A DNA stretch of 64,000 nucleotides from Nansenia antarctica (lineage: Eukaryota; Chordata; Actinopteri; Argentiniformes; Microstomatidae). The stretch spans positions 22,256,898-22,320,897 of the forward strand of contig OZ022342.1 in NCBI GenBank assembly GCA_963989245.1, written 5' to 3'. The position numbers were made by a program, and so were the translations under genes. The notes beneath the pieces were generated by a model that saw only the letters and a list, made by a program, of their open reading frames with translations, was not told the DNA's origin and searched no databases. Positions 24,313 through 34,629 of this stretch are shown one piece after another (position 1 is the stretch's first letter; each line of letters begins with the position of its first letter).

Positions 24313-24727
24313 GTGTGTCTCGATAATGGGGACATGCTCGAGCTAGATCCAGATGCACAGGACATGTTTGACCCCCAACCTCCAGGTGAGCCCCTAGCAG
24401 GTAACGAGGCCTTGGTTTCGGGCCATGTGCAAGCACCATAGTACAATGCTGTTTGTGACCCAGAAATGTATAATTGTATATAGTTTGGATGTTAGCCATG
24501 TTGATACCATTTTAGGCTTGTTCCAATCTGTTTTATGTCTTAATTGTGTGATTTCTTCAAATAAAAAAAAGATTACTAAAATATTTGTCTTAGAATTTTA
24601 GGATTTTTACAGTTAACTAACTGCTAGCTAAATGGGAAAATGTGGTTTGATTATATAAGACAATCTGTTATTCATGCTCATAATGAATCCACCAACAATT
24701 GGTTTGAAACAAATACTTTAGTAGTCC

Positions 24728-24753
24728 AACAACAACAACAACAACAACAACAA
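24728..24753. repeat. (CAA)n microsatellite
   Basis: Nine perfect caa units next to the first palindrome. Confidence 0.9.
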
Positions 24754-24766
24754 ATGTAAACATCAT

Positions 24767-24847
24767 GGGGGCTATTCCATCAATGTTGCTAAAGGAAAAT
24801 CCAATAAATATGGACTTTCCTTTAGCAAAGTTGATGGAATACCCCCC
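24767..24847. repeat. Palindrome 1 (snap-back hairpin)
   Basis: The two arms, each about 37 bp (left begins gggggctattccatcaa; right ends ttgatggaatacccccc), are inverted complements with a few mismatches and a very short loop. It is nearly the same as palindrome 2. Possibly a tiny foldback MITE or the end of a DNA transposon. Confidence 0.85.
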
Positions 24848-24894
24848 GAACAGCACAATAAAAACAACAAGGTTAATTAACTGTTAACAACTTT

Positions 24895-24973
24895 GGGGCT
24901 ATTCCATCAACGTTGCTAAAGGAAAATCCCAAAAATAAGGACTTTCCTTTAGCAAAGTTGATGGAATAGCCCC
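24895..24973. repeat. Palindrome 2 (snap-back hairpin)
   Basis: A second hairpin with the same arms (ggggctattccatcaac ... gttgatggaatagcccc), 47 bp from the first. It ends 11 bp past the stop codon of the SANT-like gene at 24985-26110, so it could be part of that gene's 3' end. Confidence 0.85.
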
Positions 24974-24984
24974 TCTAAACAAAT

Positions 24985-26110
24985 CTACTTGTCTGGAACT
25001 TTGTCCACTAGCTGTTTGAACAGCGATAACAATTCTTTCGTGTTTGCGTCATTGGTAGCATGACGCTCCTGTTCAAGCGCCATGTCTTTTTCCACCAGGG
25101 TTACCAGGGTTTCTAGGGCGGTCTTCCTCCTCTTCTTCCTCAGGGTTTGAGTGCTGGCTGAGGTTGAGGCTGGGGCGGGGGCTGAGTTTGAGGCTGGGGC
25201 TGGGTCTGAGGCTGAGGTGGAGGCTGAGGTGGAGGCTGAGGCTGAGGTGGAGGCTGAGGTGGAGGCTGAGGCTGAGGTGGAGGCTGAGGCTGAGGTGGAG
25301 GCTGAGGTGGAGGGAGAGGCTGAGGCTGAGGTGGAGGCTGAGGAAGAGGCGGAGGGAGAGGCTGAGGTGGGGTTGGTCATTTCCTGAAAGAAAAAAAAAC
25401 AAATGAGAAGGAAATACATGTTAGAAATTGATGAATTACTATTGCATTACTTGGTAAATGTGATTGTATCTAATCTTCAAACCTTACCAAAGAGCTGACC
25501 ACCACAGGGGGTTCAATGGATGGCCTAGCTCCCAGGACCTGATGCATATCATTAAAAAATTGCCAATTGGCCGCTGTCACTTCCCCACCCTCTGTGCCTG
25601 ACCCGGTCTTTGGGGTTTTCAACTCCTGCAATAAACACACAATGTTAATAATGACAAGAATGACAAATAATGCCTTTATGCCTTTATTACAGTAGCCTAC
25701 ACAGTATTTGTGATGGAAAAAAATAGTACATCGAACCACATTGCTCTCAGGTTACCTTATATTTCCTTTTCAGGTTCTGCCATTTCTTTGACACTTGCTG
25801 GTGGGACATCTTCCCTTCCAGCCCAACTTGTATACACGCCCTGTATCATAACAATAATTTAAAAAGTATGTTAACAGAATGTAAAAAACTATAATAAAAC
25901 ATCGACGTTTGTATGCAGTCAAGAAACTTTAAAACAAATTACTCACTCCCAAAGGCCTTTTGAGGCCGCTTTGATTTCAAGAAAATTGCTCTCGTTTTCG
26001 CTCCTGAAATGGATGAGATCTCTGGTTTGCTCCGGAGTCCCTAATGATGGAACATAGACTGGCCCGAGATCTGGTGAGAAATGCTCAGAAGAACTTTCAC
26101 TGCAAAAGAG
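24985..26110 (-). CDS. SANT/Myb-like transposon-associated protein, 5' exon missing
   Basis: Four exons join in frame with GT/AG sites: 25947-26110, 25756-25840, 25488-25625, 24985-25383 (stop TAG). The first three encode a SANT/Myb-like DNA-binding module of the type carried beside PIF/Harbinger transposases and in many fish genes (RDLIHFRSENESNF, KMSHQQVSKKWQNLKRKYK, then GTEGGEVTAANWQFFNDM and GARPSIEPP). The last exon is a Ser/Ala/Thr-rich repeat tract (hexamer-based) followed by a basic stretch (LRKKRRKTALE) and an amphipathic, probably coiled C-terminus. No start codon is found. The splice acceptor at 26111-26112 is only about 60 bp from the 5' LTR of an endogenous retrovirus at 26172, so that insertion may separate the gene from its first exon. 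It may be transposon-borne rather than a host gene. Confidence 0.7.
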
Positions 26111-26171
26111 CTGCAAAAAAGAGTAGCAGACATCGGTCTAGTTGATTGATTGATTGATTTTTATTTGGGTA

Positions 26172-26517
26172 TGTCGTATATTTTCTACTATATATATCCT
26201 ATTTTCTAGTGTTGTGCAATGGCTCTTGTAATCTGACCAGCCCTCGGACTTGGGGCCGTGGTGACATCACAGGGGACGGCCCTCATGGCCATCTGGATAA
26301 GGTGATAGGCTATGACCTGTGACTGTATTTGCATATTGTTGATGAATAGGGTTGAGACCCAAGGGGGGGTCTCTTTACCAGCGGATCCCAGCAGAGGAGG
26401 ACAGACACAAGGCTCCAGCTGTTGGTATACGTATACCCTGTTTCTGTACTTTAATTAAATCATCTTAAACTCAATAACTGTTCTTTGATTCGTAACCAAT
26501 AAGAGAAATACACGACA
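26172..26517 (+). repeat. 5' LTR of the endogenous retrovirus
   Basis: 346 bp, begins TGTCGTATAT and ends ACACGACA, so both ends carry the TG...CA rule. It contains an early tatatata stretch. The sequence right after it (tggcgagcc at about 26522) matches the start of a PBS for a tRNA ending in GGCTCGCCA, possibly tRNA-Arg; this primer call is tentative. Confidence 0.92.
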
Positions 26518-28098
26518 TTAGTGGCGAGCCTAGCAACGGAGTCTAAAAAGGGAAATCTATGTTTGAAAACTGAAGCTGCAAGAAAGGTGGAATGGCTGTG
26601 TTTTTCAAACATTTTCTTTGAGACTAAAACAACCTTAAAGTAACGGTAATCTTGTTGGAATAGAAACAAACTTTTCATAATCTTTAATAAGTGGGTGGTG
26701 AGAGCCGGACTTTGAAGCCCGTTTTTTGTAAAATATAGTGTTTGATGGTAAGGTATGTGATTTGTTTGTACGGTATTGGAATATCGTGTGTGTCTGTGTA
26801 AAATTCGGTAGAATTGTGTTAGTGTAAATGGACTGTGTAGTCTATTTTGTATTGTAGCAGTGAAAAACATACTCTTTGTCTGTGTGAAAGGACGCCATTA
26901 AACGGAGCAAGAACACGCACGCTCGGGCACGCGCGCAGACACGCGGACACACAGGGCCTTTAGACATCTCTGTGAAGAGACTGTGGAAACGTGAATACAT
27001 TGTAGAATATTTGAATGAGATAAATAATAGTTTAACTGGATTGAAAGATAATCGTGAAGTTGTTGTGTCGTGGAAGATGGCATTATTGTGGAAAAGCAAT
27101 GTTATGTTGTAAAGATTGATCTGGGAGTCCACGGCGGGTTTCCCCTCATAGGAGAAGGACAAAGACTAGCCCCTCCTTCCCCTACTCCATTTTACATGGA
27201 AGAGCTGGCGCATGCGCAATCGATGCGCGTTAGCCGGAGCACAGCGCCATCTGCTGGCCAAAACACGACAAGACATTTTTAAAACATTGGCTCTCTGTAA
27301 ATTGATGAAATACAACCCTCCTTCATTGATGATGTTTGTAAATGATCGTTATATATTACTTTAATTTAATTAATTACAAATTGATTGAATTAATTATTCA
27401 GATCATTTTATTTTTCTGTTTTCACAAAACTTTGATCAATTGTTTTGTGACAATCTAATGATATGTTGATAATAGCTAATTGACTTCACAGGTTTACATC
27501 AATGAAGTGTCAATGAATAATTCTAACTAATCATTCATTCCTTTCACTTAACAAGTCGATTTCTTTACAGATTGTAATTAATAATTAATCATTCATTCCT
27601 TTCAAATAACAAGTCGATTTCTTTACAGGTTGTAATTCATATTTGTAATTTACATCTTTTATTTTAGTTAGGTCATGTCCACAGCTTTTGATTAGGAATA
27701 GCAGAATAGTTTGTATTGATAATTAAGCAGTAAAAGGGTTTTTGTAAATCAGTGAATACTTAGGTGTTGACCAACCTTTGTGATTTAATAATTGTGTTGA
27801 CCAGAACTGTAATTAGTATTGAATGAGTAATTAAGTGACACATATTCATAAACAATTAGGAAACACATTTAAGTATAAAGTACTTACACAGAGATTAGAT
27901 TTAAGTTAATACTGCACTGACATACACAAGAGGCAAATCTGTTATTCTGAGTTGCAGGGTTTTGTGGGGATGGTTAATACAGTTATATTGGACTAGCATT
28001 TGTTTAGCAAACAAGACAATAGGAAGGTGGGTTGTAAGAAAAGTACACCTTATAGAATATTTTCAGCATATTGAGCAGTATAAATCAATCAGCTTAAA
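26518..28098 (+). other. Retroviral leader region
   Basis: About 1.58 kb between the LTR and gag, with no long ORF. It is AT-rich from about 27340 on. A tandem duplication of about 55 bp around 27527-27640 repeats aacaagtcgatttctttaca. The region presumably holds the packaging signal and splice donor; I cannot place them. Confidence 0.6.
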
Positions 28099-29175
28099 AT
28101 GGGAGCAAATTCAACGAAGGTGTTAAAAGATATTAGTGAGGATAGTGGAATATTGGCAACTTTATCCCCTATGGCTATAGTGGAAAAAATGAATCCTCTT
28201 GTTAGGGAAATTAGCAAAATGTCAACGAAATGGAATAGCCGTTGGGCATACATTGAACAGCCGTGGCCGAAAGAGGGCAGCCTTAATTTACAATTAATTG
28301 CAACATTGGAGATACTTATCAATGTACACAAGGCAAATCAGAAAGGGAAAGATAGGTCAGAGAAACGCAAGTTAGAATTAGACATCTTAGACCTCTTTAA
28401 GGTAGAGGGGCAGAAAGTAGCATCAGCTTGGAATGAGAAAACAGCTCACATGAATCCAGAAAAGAAAAATGAATTGGCCAGAACACTGGAACAGAAATTG
28501 AACATTCCATTCACAAACATGTGTCCAGTCTCCAGTCCCCCTCCATATGCTAAGGCAATGGAGGACCATTCCCAGAAGAAGAAGAAGGAGCCAAGGGGAA
28601 AAGGGGACGACAGGAGTGACGAGGAAGATGACAGCGAAGATGGCAGTGAAGACTCAAGTGATGACGACAATGCAGATGGAGGCTACAATGCGCAGGTCAG
28701 GAAGATGATAGCCACAGCCGAAAGGAAAGGTGGGAGAAGACGCCCGGAGAAAGCGGAAAGAGAGGAAGATTGTCACCGAATGTCATCAAATACATTAAAG
28801 AACTGTCCAGTGCTGATTCGGGGTAACAAGATGGAATATCATCCGTGGCATCATACAGATCTGTCTGAAGTGATCGAGAAACTCCCAGTTCTGGAGGAGG
28901 GAGGACATTCGTGGACGCGAGAGGTCGACGTGATACTGACAGGAACGCAGGCCGCAATGGGAGACCTGAAAAGACTCTTAGCTCTTATTGCAGGATTGGA
29001 TACAATGCAGGAAATATTGATGAAGGCAGGACTTCATAGATATATCAATACATCAGTTTATGATCCAGAGCTCTTCGCAGCAAACAGAGGCAAACTGTGG
29101 AAAGCAATCAGAGAGACTTACCCTACTCACATTCACCCAGACAATATCATTGTGAAGCCACTGGGGGGGGGATGA
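28099..29175 (+). CDS. gag: Retroviral Gag, N-terminal part
   Basis: 358 codons from ATG at 28099. The start MGANST gives the Gly2 signal for N-myristoylation expected of a matrix protein. A PPPY late-domain motif lies near residue 147, followed by a highly charged Lys/Glu/Asp region and a capsid-like segment. The frame stops at TGA inside codons following a run of nine G (29163-29171). With one G fewer it would continue directly into the downstream frame, so gag seems broken by a single extra G, or the base is a homopolymer error. Acts in virion assembly at the membrane. Confidence 0.85.
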   Translation: MGANSTKVLKDISEDSGILATLSPMAIVEKMNPLVREISKMSTKWNSRWAYIEQPWPKEGSLNLQLIATLEILINVHKANQKGKDRSEKRKLELDILDLFKVEGQKVASAWNEKTAHMNPEKKNELARTLEQKLNIPFTNMCPVSSPPPYAKAMEDHSQKKKKEPRGKGDDRSDEEDDSEDGSEDSSDDDNADGGYNAQVRKMIATAERKGGRRRPEKAEREEDCHRMSSNTLKNCPVLIRGNKMEYHPWHHTDLSEVIEKLPVLEEGGHSWTREVDVILTGTQAAMGDLKRLLALIAGLDTMQEILMKAGLHRYINTSVYDPELFAANRGKLWKAIRETYPTHIHPDNIIVKPLGGG

Positions 29176-29176
29176 G

Positions 29177-29893
29177 AATCCCAGGGGTTATGTTGCCCGT
29201 GTGCACTCTCAATGGAGAAGTGTGACAGGGAAAGACGCTGAAGATAACCCCTTAGAAAAATCCATAATCAGGGAAAAAATACAAGAAGGGCTTCCTACCC
29301 CAGTTAAGGATAAGCTAGCAGAAGTGGTGGGGCTACGACACATGAACAAAGCTGTTTATATAGACCACGTAGCTCATCAAGTTGAGTTATATCGAAAGAA
29401 TATTCAGATACAGAAGGCACGAGACGAAGAATCACTCAGAATATTGACTCATGTGCAATTGACTGAAAGCGAGAGGAACATAGAGGGAGTGCAGGCTTTA
29501 GCCCCACAGCAACAGCCACCTGGAGTGCAGACTGCTACTTACCAGTCCTACTCACAGGGGCCACAAGGGGGGTATCCTGCTACTTACCAGTCCTACCCAC
29601 AGGGGCCACAAGGGGGGTATCCATACCCACAAGGGCCACCAGGGGTGCAAGCGGTTCCATACCAGATGTACAACCAGCCTGGCCAAGGACCACCACCAGG
29701 GGGATGGACAGCAGCAGGGAAGAAGATGCTAGAACCGTGTTACCAATGCGACCAGAATGGACATCTAGCCTGTACCTGCTGCAACAGGCCCCAGGGGGGC
29801 GCAGGGGGGAGCCAAGGAGGAGGATATTGGCCTCCTGCTACACCTGCTCCAGGAGTGATGAACCCTTACGGAGGCCCAGCAGCTGGCCTATAG
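29177..29893 (+). CDS. gag: Retroviral Gag, C-terminal part with nucleocapsid zinc knuckle
   Basis: Continuation of gag in the +1-shifted frame; it has no ATG of its own at the join. It contains the end of capsid, a Gln/Gly/Pro/Tyr-rich tract with a 48-bp tandem duplication (about 29527-29622) and one nucleocapsid knuckle of the form C-X2-C-X4-H-X4-C (CYQCDQNGHLACTC, near 29740). It ends at TAG 29891-29893, with pol following in the same frame. Confidence 0.82.
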   Translation, partial: NPRGYVARVHSQWRSVTGKDAEDNPLEKSIIREKIQEGLPTPVKDKLAEVVGLRHMNKAVYIDHVAHQVELYRKNIQIQKARDEESLRILTHVQLTESERNIEGVQALAPQQQPPGVQTATYQSYSQGPQGGYPATYQSYPQGPQGGYPYPQGPPGVQAVPYQMYNQPGQGPPPGGWTAAGKKMLEPCYQCDQNGHLACTCCNRPQGGAGGSQGGGYWPPATPAPGVMNPYGGPAAGL

Positions 29894-31789
29894 GGGTGCC
29901 CGGAAGATCCGAGTGGGAGGTGCCAGCTGGTGGTGACAAAGAAGCCTGAAGGCGCCACGCACCTCCCTATGTCTAGAGAATATGTGAAGACAATCGGATT
30001 TGAGGGAATTAAACAGCTGATTCCTACAACTGAGCTTGTAGACTTAGAGTACAAGGGACAGAGAGCAACTCTGTCAACACTTGTGTCAGAACACACGCCA
30101 ACAGGGCTGCTAGGGAGAGATGCTCTATGCCAATTGAACTGTACAGTAAAATGCACACCTGACGGCTGTCAGGTGACGGTGCCATCCGGTGTTCAGATTC
30201 CATCGACAGCCAGAGTGATTAAGCATAGAACAGACCTACAAGCTTTGCCTTTAAAGGGAGCTGATATAGAATATTGGGTTGATGGGTCTTGTTACGGGGT
30301 AGGAGAAACTTTGTGCGCTGGGTATTCCTTAGTTAAAGCACAGAATTCAAAGTTTATTGTAGAACAGGCTGAGGCAGTTCCTCAGCCTTGCTCAGCTCAA
30401 TTGGCTGAATTGATTGCCCTCACAGAAGCATGCAACTTGGGAACCGGACGGAGAGTGACAGTGTACACCGACTCTGCCTATGCACATAATGTTTGTCATT
30501 TTAATGGAGCTGTATGGAGGGGGCGGGGTTTTAAGAGAACTGATGGTACGCCTATACAGCACCACGCACAGATCATGAAGCTGTTACAGGCCATGATGAA
30601 GCCAAAGGAATTAGCCATAGTGAAGTGTGCCGCACACAGGTCTGAATCATCACATGTCACACAAGGTAACAGGGCTGCAGAGGATGCAGCCAAAGCCATT
30701 ACAGGAGCAGACAAGGCAGGTAAAGGTCTTCTGGTCACACATGAAAAGCAATTACAGGGCATGGTCGCACTTGAGGATTTATTGATGTTACAGAGTAGAG
30801 TAACTACGTTAGACAAGAACGTTTGGCTAGCAAGGGGGGCAAGTCAGGATGACACAGGTCTATGGAGGAATCATGAGGGGTTGGTTGTAGCACCCTCAGA
30901 TTTAATAGGCATGTTAATACGGGAAGCTCATGGATTAGCACATGTGGCTAGGGGGGAGGTAAGACGCAAGATCACCAAGGAATATGGGTTTTGGAGTCCA
31001 TATTTGATGGAACAGATTGACCATGCTTTAGGTCAATGTGGGGTCTGTTGGAGAAACAACATCAGAGTGGGTACACCAGTGGTGTCTGGGCATATCCCTA
31101 CCCCAATAGGGCCACGGGTGGTGGACAGGGGGGTGGATGTACAGAGTAGGCAGGATGTTGTGCCAACAGGTGCCGAGGTCCCCAGAGAACCTGAGAAGGA
31201 GGAGCTACGACGAGATGCTGTGGTGTTGCCAGAGCCAGTGGCAATGCCAGTGTTACAGCCAGTGACATTACCGGCAGTGCCTGAAACCGAGGGGACAGTG
31301 GAAAGCTGTCCAGATGCCAATGAACCAGAAACCAACGAAGCAGAGAGTGTTGACAGTCTGGAGGTCCAGCCTGGGAGTGTCCAAAGCCTGGACACCTGTG
31401 CTACTGGGGATGCTGGCGAGTGCCTGCACCATGCTTCAGATGATGCTGAGGGCGACTCCCCAGACCTTGATCAGCGTGGGAGGGGACCAGGCGGCTGCCT
31501 GAACCTCAATGACACTGACGGACGACGACCAGTTAGGAAAAGATTAAAGACTATGAATAGGGTAGTGAAGCAGCAGATCAAAGGGAACGACGGGAATGGA
31601 CAGCAGATGATAGCATGGCTGGAAACGGTCTTAGGGGCATGGGAAACTTATTTTGCTAAGATAGGAGCACCTATTATAGCAGACATGATTTTTGACTTTC
31701 TTAGGAGGCAGGGCCTCATTGACTGTTTTTGGAAAATCAGTCACTCAGTCCACGTTAATGAACTTTTCAGAAGACTAGTCCTCACCTGA
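29894..31789 (+). CDS. pol: Deleted retroviral pol frame: partial protease, RNase H, integrase zinc domain
   Basis: The frame follows the gag TAG with no shift (TAG GGG), the arrangement used for termination suppression in gamma- and epsilonretroviruses. It begins with only the C-terminal half of protease (GLLGRDALCQL); no DTG/DSG active site is seen. It then passes directly to RNase H (YWVDGSC, AELIALTEA, YTDSAYA, NRAAEDAAK give the acidic residues) and the integrase HHCC-type domain (HGLAHV ... CGVCWRNN). RT and the integrase core are deleted. The C-terminal third is acidic and Pro-rich, then basic (RKRLKTMNR), with an Env-like tail possible but unproven. The open frame of about 630 codons survives despite the deletions. 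Confidence 0.8.
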   Translation, partial: GCPEDPSGRCQLVVTKKPEGATHLPMSREYVKTIGFEGIKQLIPTTELVDLEYKGQRATLSTLVSEHTPTGLLGRDALCQLNCTVKCTPDGCQVTVPSGVQIPSTARVIKHRTDLQALPLKGADIEYWVDGSCYGVGETLCAGYSLVKAQNSKFIVEQAEAVPQPCSAQLAELIALTEACNLGTGRRVTVYTDSAYAHNVCHFNGAVWRGRGFKRTDGTPIQHHAQIMKLLQAMMKPKELAIVKCAAHRSESSHVTQGNRAAEDAAKAITGADKAGKGLLVTHEKQLQGMVALEDLLMLQSRVTTLDKNVWLARGASQDDTGLWRNHEGLVVAPSDLIGMLIREAHGLAHVARGEVRRKITKEYGFWSPYLMEQIDHALGQCGVCWRNNIRVGTPVVSGHIPTPIGPRVVDRGVDVQSRQDVVPTGAEVPREPEKEELRRDAVVLPEPVAMPVLQPVTLPAVPETEGTVESCPDANEPETNEAESVDSLEVQPGSVQSLDTCATGDAGECLHHASDDAEGDSPDLDQRGRGPGGCLNLNDTDGRRPVRKRLKTMNRVVKQQIKGNDGNGQQMIAWLETVLGAWETYFAKIGAPIIADMIFDFLRRQGLIDCFWKISHSVHVNELFRRLVLT

Positions 31790-32390
31790 GGTGAAGATCT
31801 ATGCATTAATGCATTCCCTTTGTCCTATGCTTACTGTTGGAGAATTATGTGTTATGATAACTGAATGTCATTATTTGTGTATTGTTTGTTTGTTTCTATA
31901 TCGTGTGATTGAGGTCAGTTGAGAAGTGATGTGGTGGTTATACAAAGCTAGGAGAGAGGTTCTGTTCCTAGCGCAACGAAAATGGAAGCTCCTGACTATG
32001 AAAGTGTTATCAATCTGAGACAGCGGTAAAGGCTGTTCTCCAACTGGGTTCAAGTGCTAGCAACCTCTGACCCTGACGCTTCAAGGACAAAGAAAACATC
32101 GGTCGTTGGAAGTTTCTGTATTGATTTGTGCATGATGAACTGTGTTTAGTTTAATTGTGATTGTTATTTTCAAGATTCTTTTTATTATTGGTTGTTTTCT
32201 ATTTTTTGTTTATGATATCTTTGGGTCCTAATACTGGTCCTGGGTTGGTCTGTGTTATTGTGCTTCTTGTGTTGTGTGTTGGTGTAGTTTTTCTGTTTGT
32301 TGTTGTTTATTATGTGGGGTTTTGTGTTTTTGTTTTTGTTTTGTGGTCGTTTAGTTTCGGAACACCCTCTGGGTGGTCCGAGGGGGGATG
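31790..32390 (+). other. Retroviral 3' internal region
   Basis: Non-coding or eroded sequence between the pol frame and the 3' LTR. It ends in T- and GT-rich DNA (32161-32345) and a short purine tract (gaggggggatg) that fits a polypurine tract just before the LTR. Confidence 0.55.
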
Positions 32391-34188
32391 TGTCGTATAT
32401 TTTCTACTATATATATCCTATTTTCTAGTGTTGTGCAATGGCTCTTGTAATCTGACCAGCCCTCGGACTTGGGGCCGTGGTGACATCACAGGGGACGGCC
32501 CTCATGGCCATCTGGATAAGGTGATAGGCTATGACCTGTGACTGTATTTGCATATTGTTGATGAATAGGGTTGAGACCAGGGTTCGAGTTATAAGCTGAT
32601 CTCTGTGGGGGTCTCCAAAATAACAGTGCGAAATGTTCTCATGCACGCGCGAATCATGCCCACACAGCGATGGGACTTACAAGTTTTAATTAGCTATAGG
32701 CAGTAGCGGATTAAGGTGGTCAGTGGCCCTAGGCTACTCCTTTGTGTGAGGACCCCCCGCCCCCATACACAAGCCTCCCCCCTCCCCAAAATATACAACT
32801 CACGAGCACCCTGCACACACACCACTCATAATGCTTTACCATAAAACACTTAAACACTTTAATAACACAATAACACAACAGTGTTAATAATGCAAAGAAT
32901 AAAAAAAAAAGTTCAGTGCATTCAGTTCAGTCTCTATTGCTCTCCTCTCCCGTTGTCTCTCTGTTACTGTCCTGTTGTCCGTCTCTCTGTTGCTCCCCTC
33001 AGCTCTAAATGACAGAAATGAATTAGCTAATTAGTTGGCATGTAAACATATAGTTAGGGTTGGGTACAGTTTGGGTTTTATTCGATACCGGTGACAAATC
33101 GATACTTTAAAAACGGTACCGGTACCGAAACATCATCCTCATCCTCATCCTCCTCCTCAAATACCAACATATCCTGACGCTACAGCTGCAGGCTACTCAT
33201 TTCACCACATCAACAGCCCCACATGAAACAACAGCTATAAAAGCGATAGTCACATATGTATCTCGGCCAATAATTGTGTTATTTTTGCTATACAGAAGGA
33301 GCGAAAAATACATGTACACTAGGTTAGTAAAAAGTAAAAGCCACCTTACCTTTACGGAGACAAGATAGACCTGTTTGGTCTGTTTTCAGTAGGCTGCGGT
33401 CGCGGTCCTGGAACCCATGATGCTGACGTCCGATGTCCTTTCTTTATCCAAGATTGGATGAACGGGAGAGGGTCAACAATTTGCCTTTTTTGGGGCGGCA
33501 TGGTAGCTACTGTATGTATATACTCCTGTATAGCTAATGAATGAATGTTTGCTTCTCAATAATAGGCTAGGTGCACGATCTCACTACTTCCTGAAAGGCA
33601 ACTGGTATATGAACATATCCTGTCTCACTCTATTGGTTTAATTGATTAATCAGCTGTGCACTGTGTGTTCCAACGGTTTACCGCACAGCTGATTAATCAA
33701 CCTTTTGCTGTTGCACAATATTCTACTGCGCCCCATGGTGTCTTGGTGGTGAAGTGCAGGCAGTCAAAGGCCTACTGTCATTCACAGGAGATTAATGGTG
33801 CGCGTAGCTCTTTTGGAAAACGTGTTTATTTTACAATATTTATAATATAAATTAAATAATATTCATTACATTGACATTTTGATCAAATAATAGTTGTGGT
33901 AATGTATTATTAGCGACCCCCACAGATTTTTGATTTTACTGCCTTCATGGGAGCTCAGAGAGTCTCAGACCATCTCTATGGGAGCTCAGCTCCCATTGGC
34001 TCCCACATAACTCGAACCCTGGTTGAGACCCAAGGGGGGGTCTCTTTACCAGCGGATCCCAGCAGAGGAGGACAGACACAAGGCTCCAGCTGTTGGTATA
34101 CGTATACCCTGTTTCTGTACTTTAATTAAATCATCTTAAACTCAATAACTGTTCTTTGATTCGTAACCAATAAGAGAAATACACGACA
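32391..34188 (+). repeat. 3' LTR of the endogenous retrovirus, interrupted
   Basis: Left part 32391-32577 and right part 34022-34188 make the second LTR, overlapping by the 8-bp target duplication gttgagac of the inserted hAT element. After subtracting the insertion, it reads the same as the 5' LTR. Confidence 0.92.
32578..34021 (+). mobile_element. 1,444-bp hAT element, copy 1
   Basis: Ends CAGGGTTCGAGTTAT and its inverted complement. Target duplication gttgagac at 32570-32577 and 34022-34029 (8 bp, as known for hAT). It lies in the 3' LTR of the retrovirus. Orientation is arbitrary and opposite to copies 2 and 3. It carries no full transposase. Confidence 0.93.
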
Positions 34189-34629
34189 GGTAAAAAGTAC
34201 AGACAGTACATCCCAGAGGATAGCACGTAAAAGCGTACTGAAACACTTGTTTCCAACGTGGTCCTTGTTGGTAGACAAGAACAACAAAGACAAGAACATA
34301 CAAAAACAATACACCAAGAAACATACAAGATAGTGTAGTATATTTTAATTACACACACATGCATGGTATATGGTATGGGCCTGTCCTACTGAAAATGGGG
34401 GTTTTACGAGCCTTTGTTCTTGGAAATTGTCATTCACAAAATGGATGACCTAAAGCAGTGGCGCAGGCAGCCGGAGTCCTGTATGCACTGTGCGTACAAT
34501 TTTTTTTAAAGGATTTTTTTTTAATGTAATAAACGTGCTTAATAATTATATGTATTTTGTGTTGTGTTGAACTGGGTATATTTGCAACAGTGTTGCGGAA
34601 AATGAAGATTTCTGCCGAATGCTGCTAAC

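Larger units (their letters stand above)
26168..34192 (+). mobile_element. Endogenous retrovirus, internally deleted, with target duplication
   Basis: Complete proviral structure: 4-bp target duplication ggta (26168-26171 and 34189-34192), 5' LTR 26172-26517, long leader, gag, a shortened pol frame, a purine-rich tract before 32391 and the 3' LTR 32391-34188. The 3' LTR is interrupted by a hAT element (32578-34021). The LTRs appear identical by eye once that insertion is removed, so integration was recent. The protease active-site half, all reverse transcriptase, the integrase core and most or all env are missing. It therefore depends on a related intact virus. Gag with PPPY and the in-frame UAG between gag and pol suggest a gamma/epsilon-like fish retrovirus. 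Confidence 0.93.

Noticed and set aside
25151..25406. Plus-strand Glu/Ala- and Arg/Leu-rich ORFs
   Set aside because: Complement of the Ser/Ala/Thr repeat exon of the SANT-like gene; the spliced minus-strand reading explains it.
29163..29175. Programmed -1 frameshift in gag
   Set aside because: The downstream frame needs a +1 move (or one fewer G), so the usual -1 slippage does not join the frames.
32161..32541. Hydrophobic 126-codon ORF resembling a membrane protein
   Set aside because: It is read from T- and GT-rich DNA and runs into the 3' LTR. No conserved motif; an Env remnant cannot be shown.
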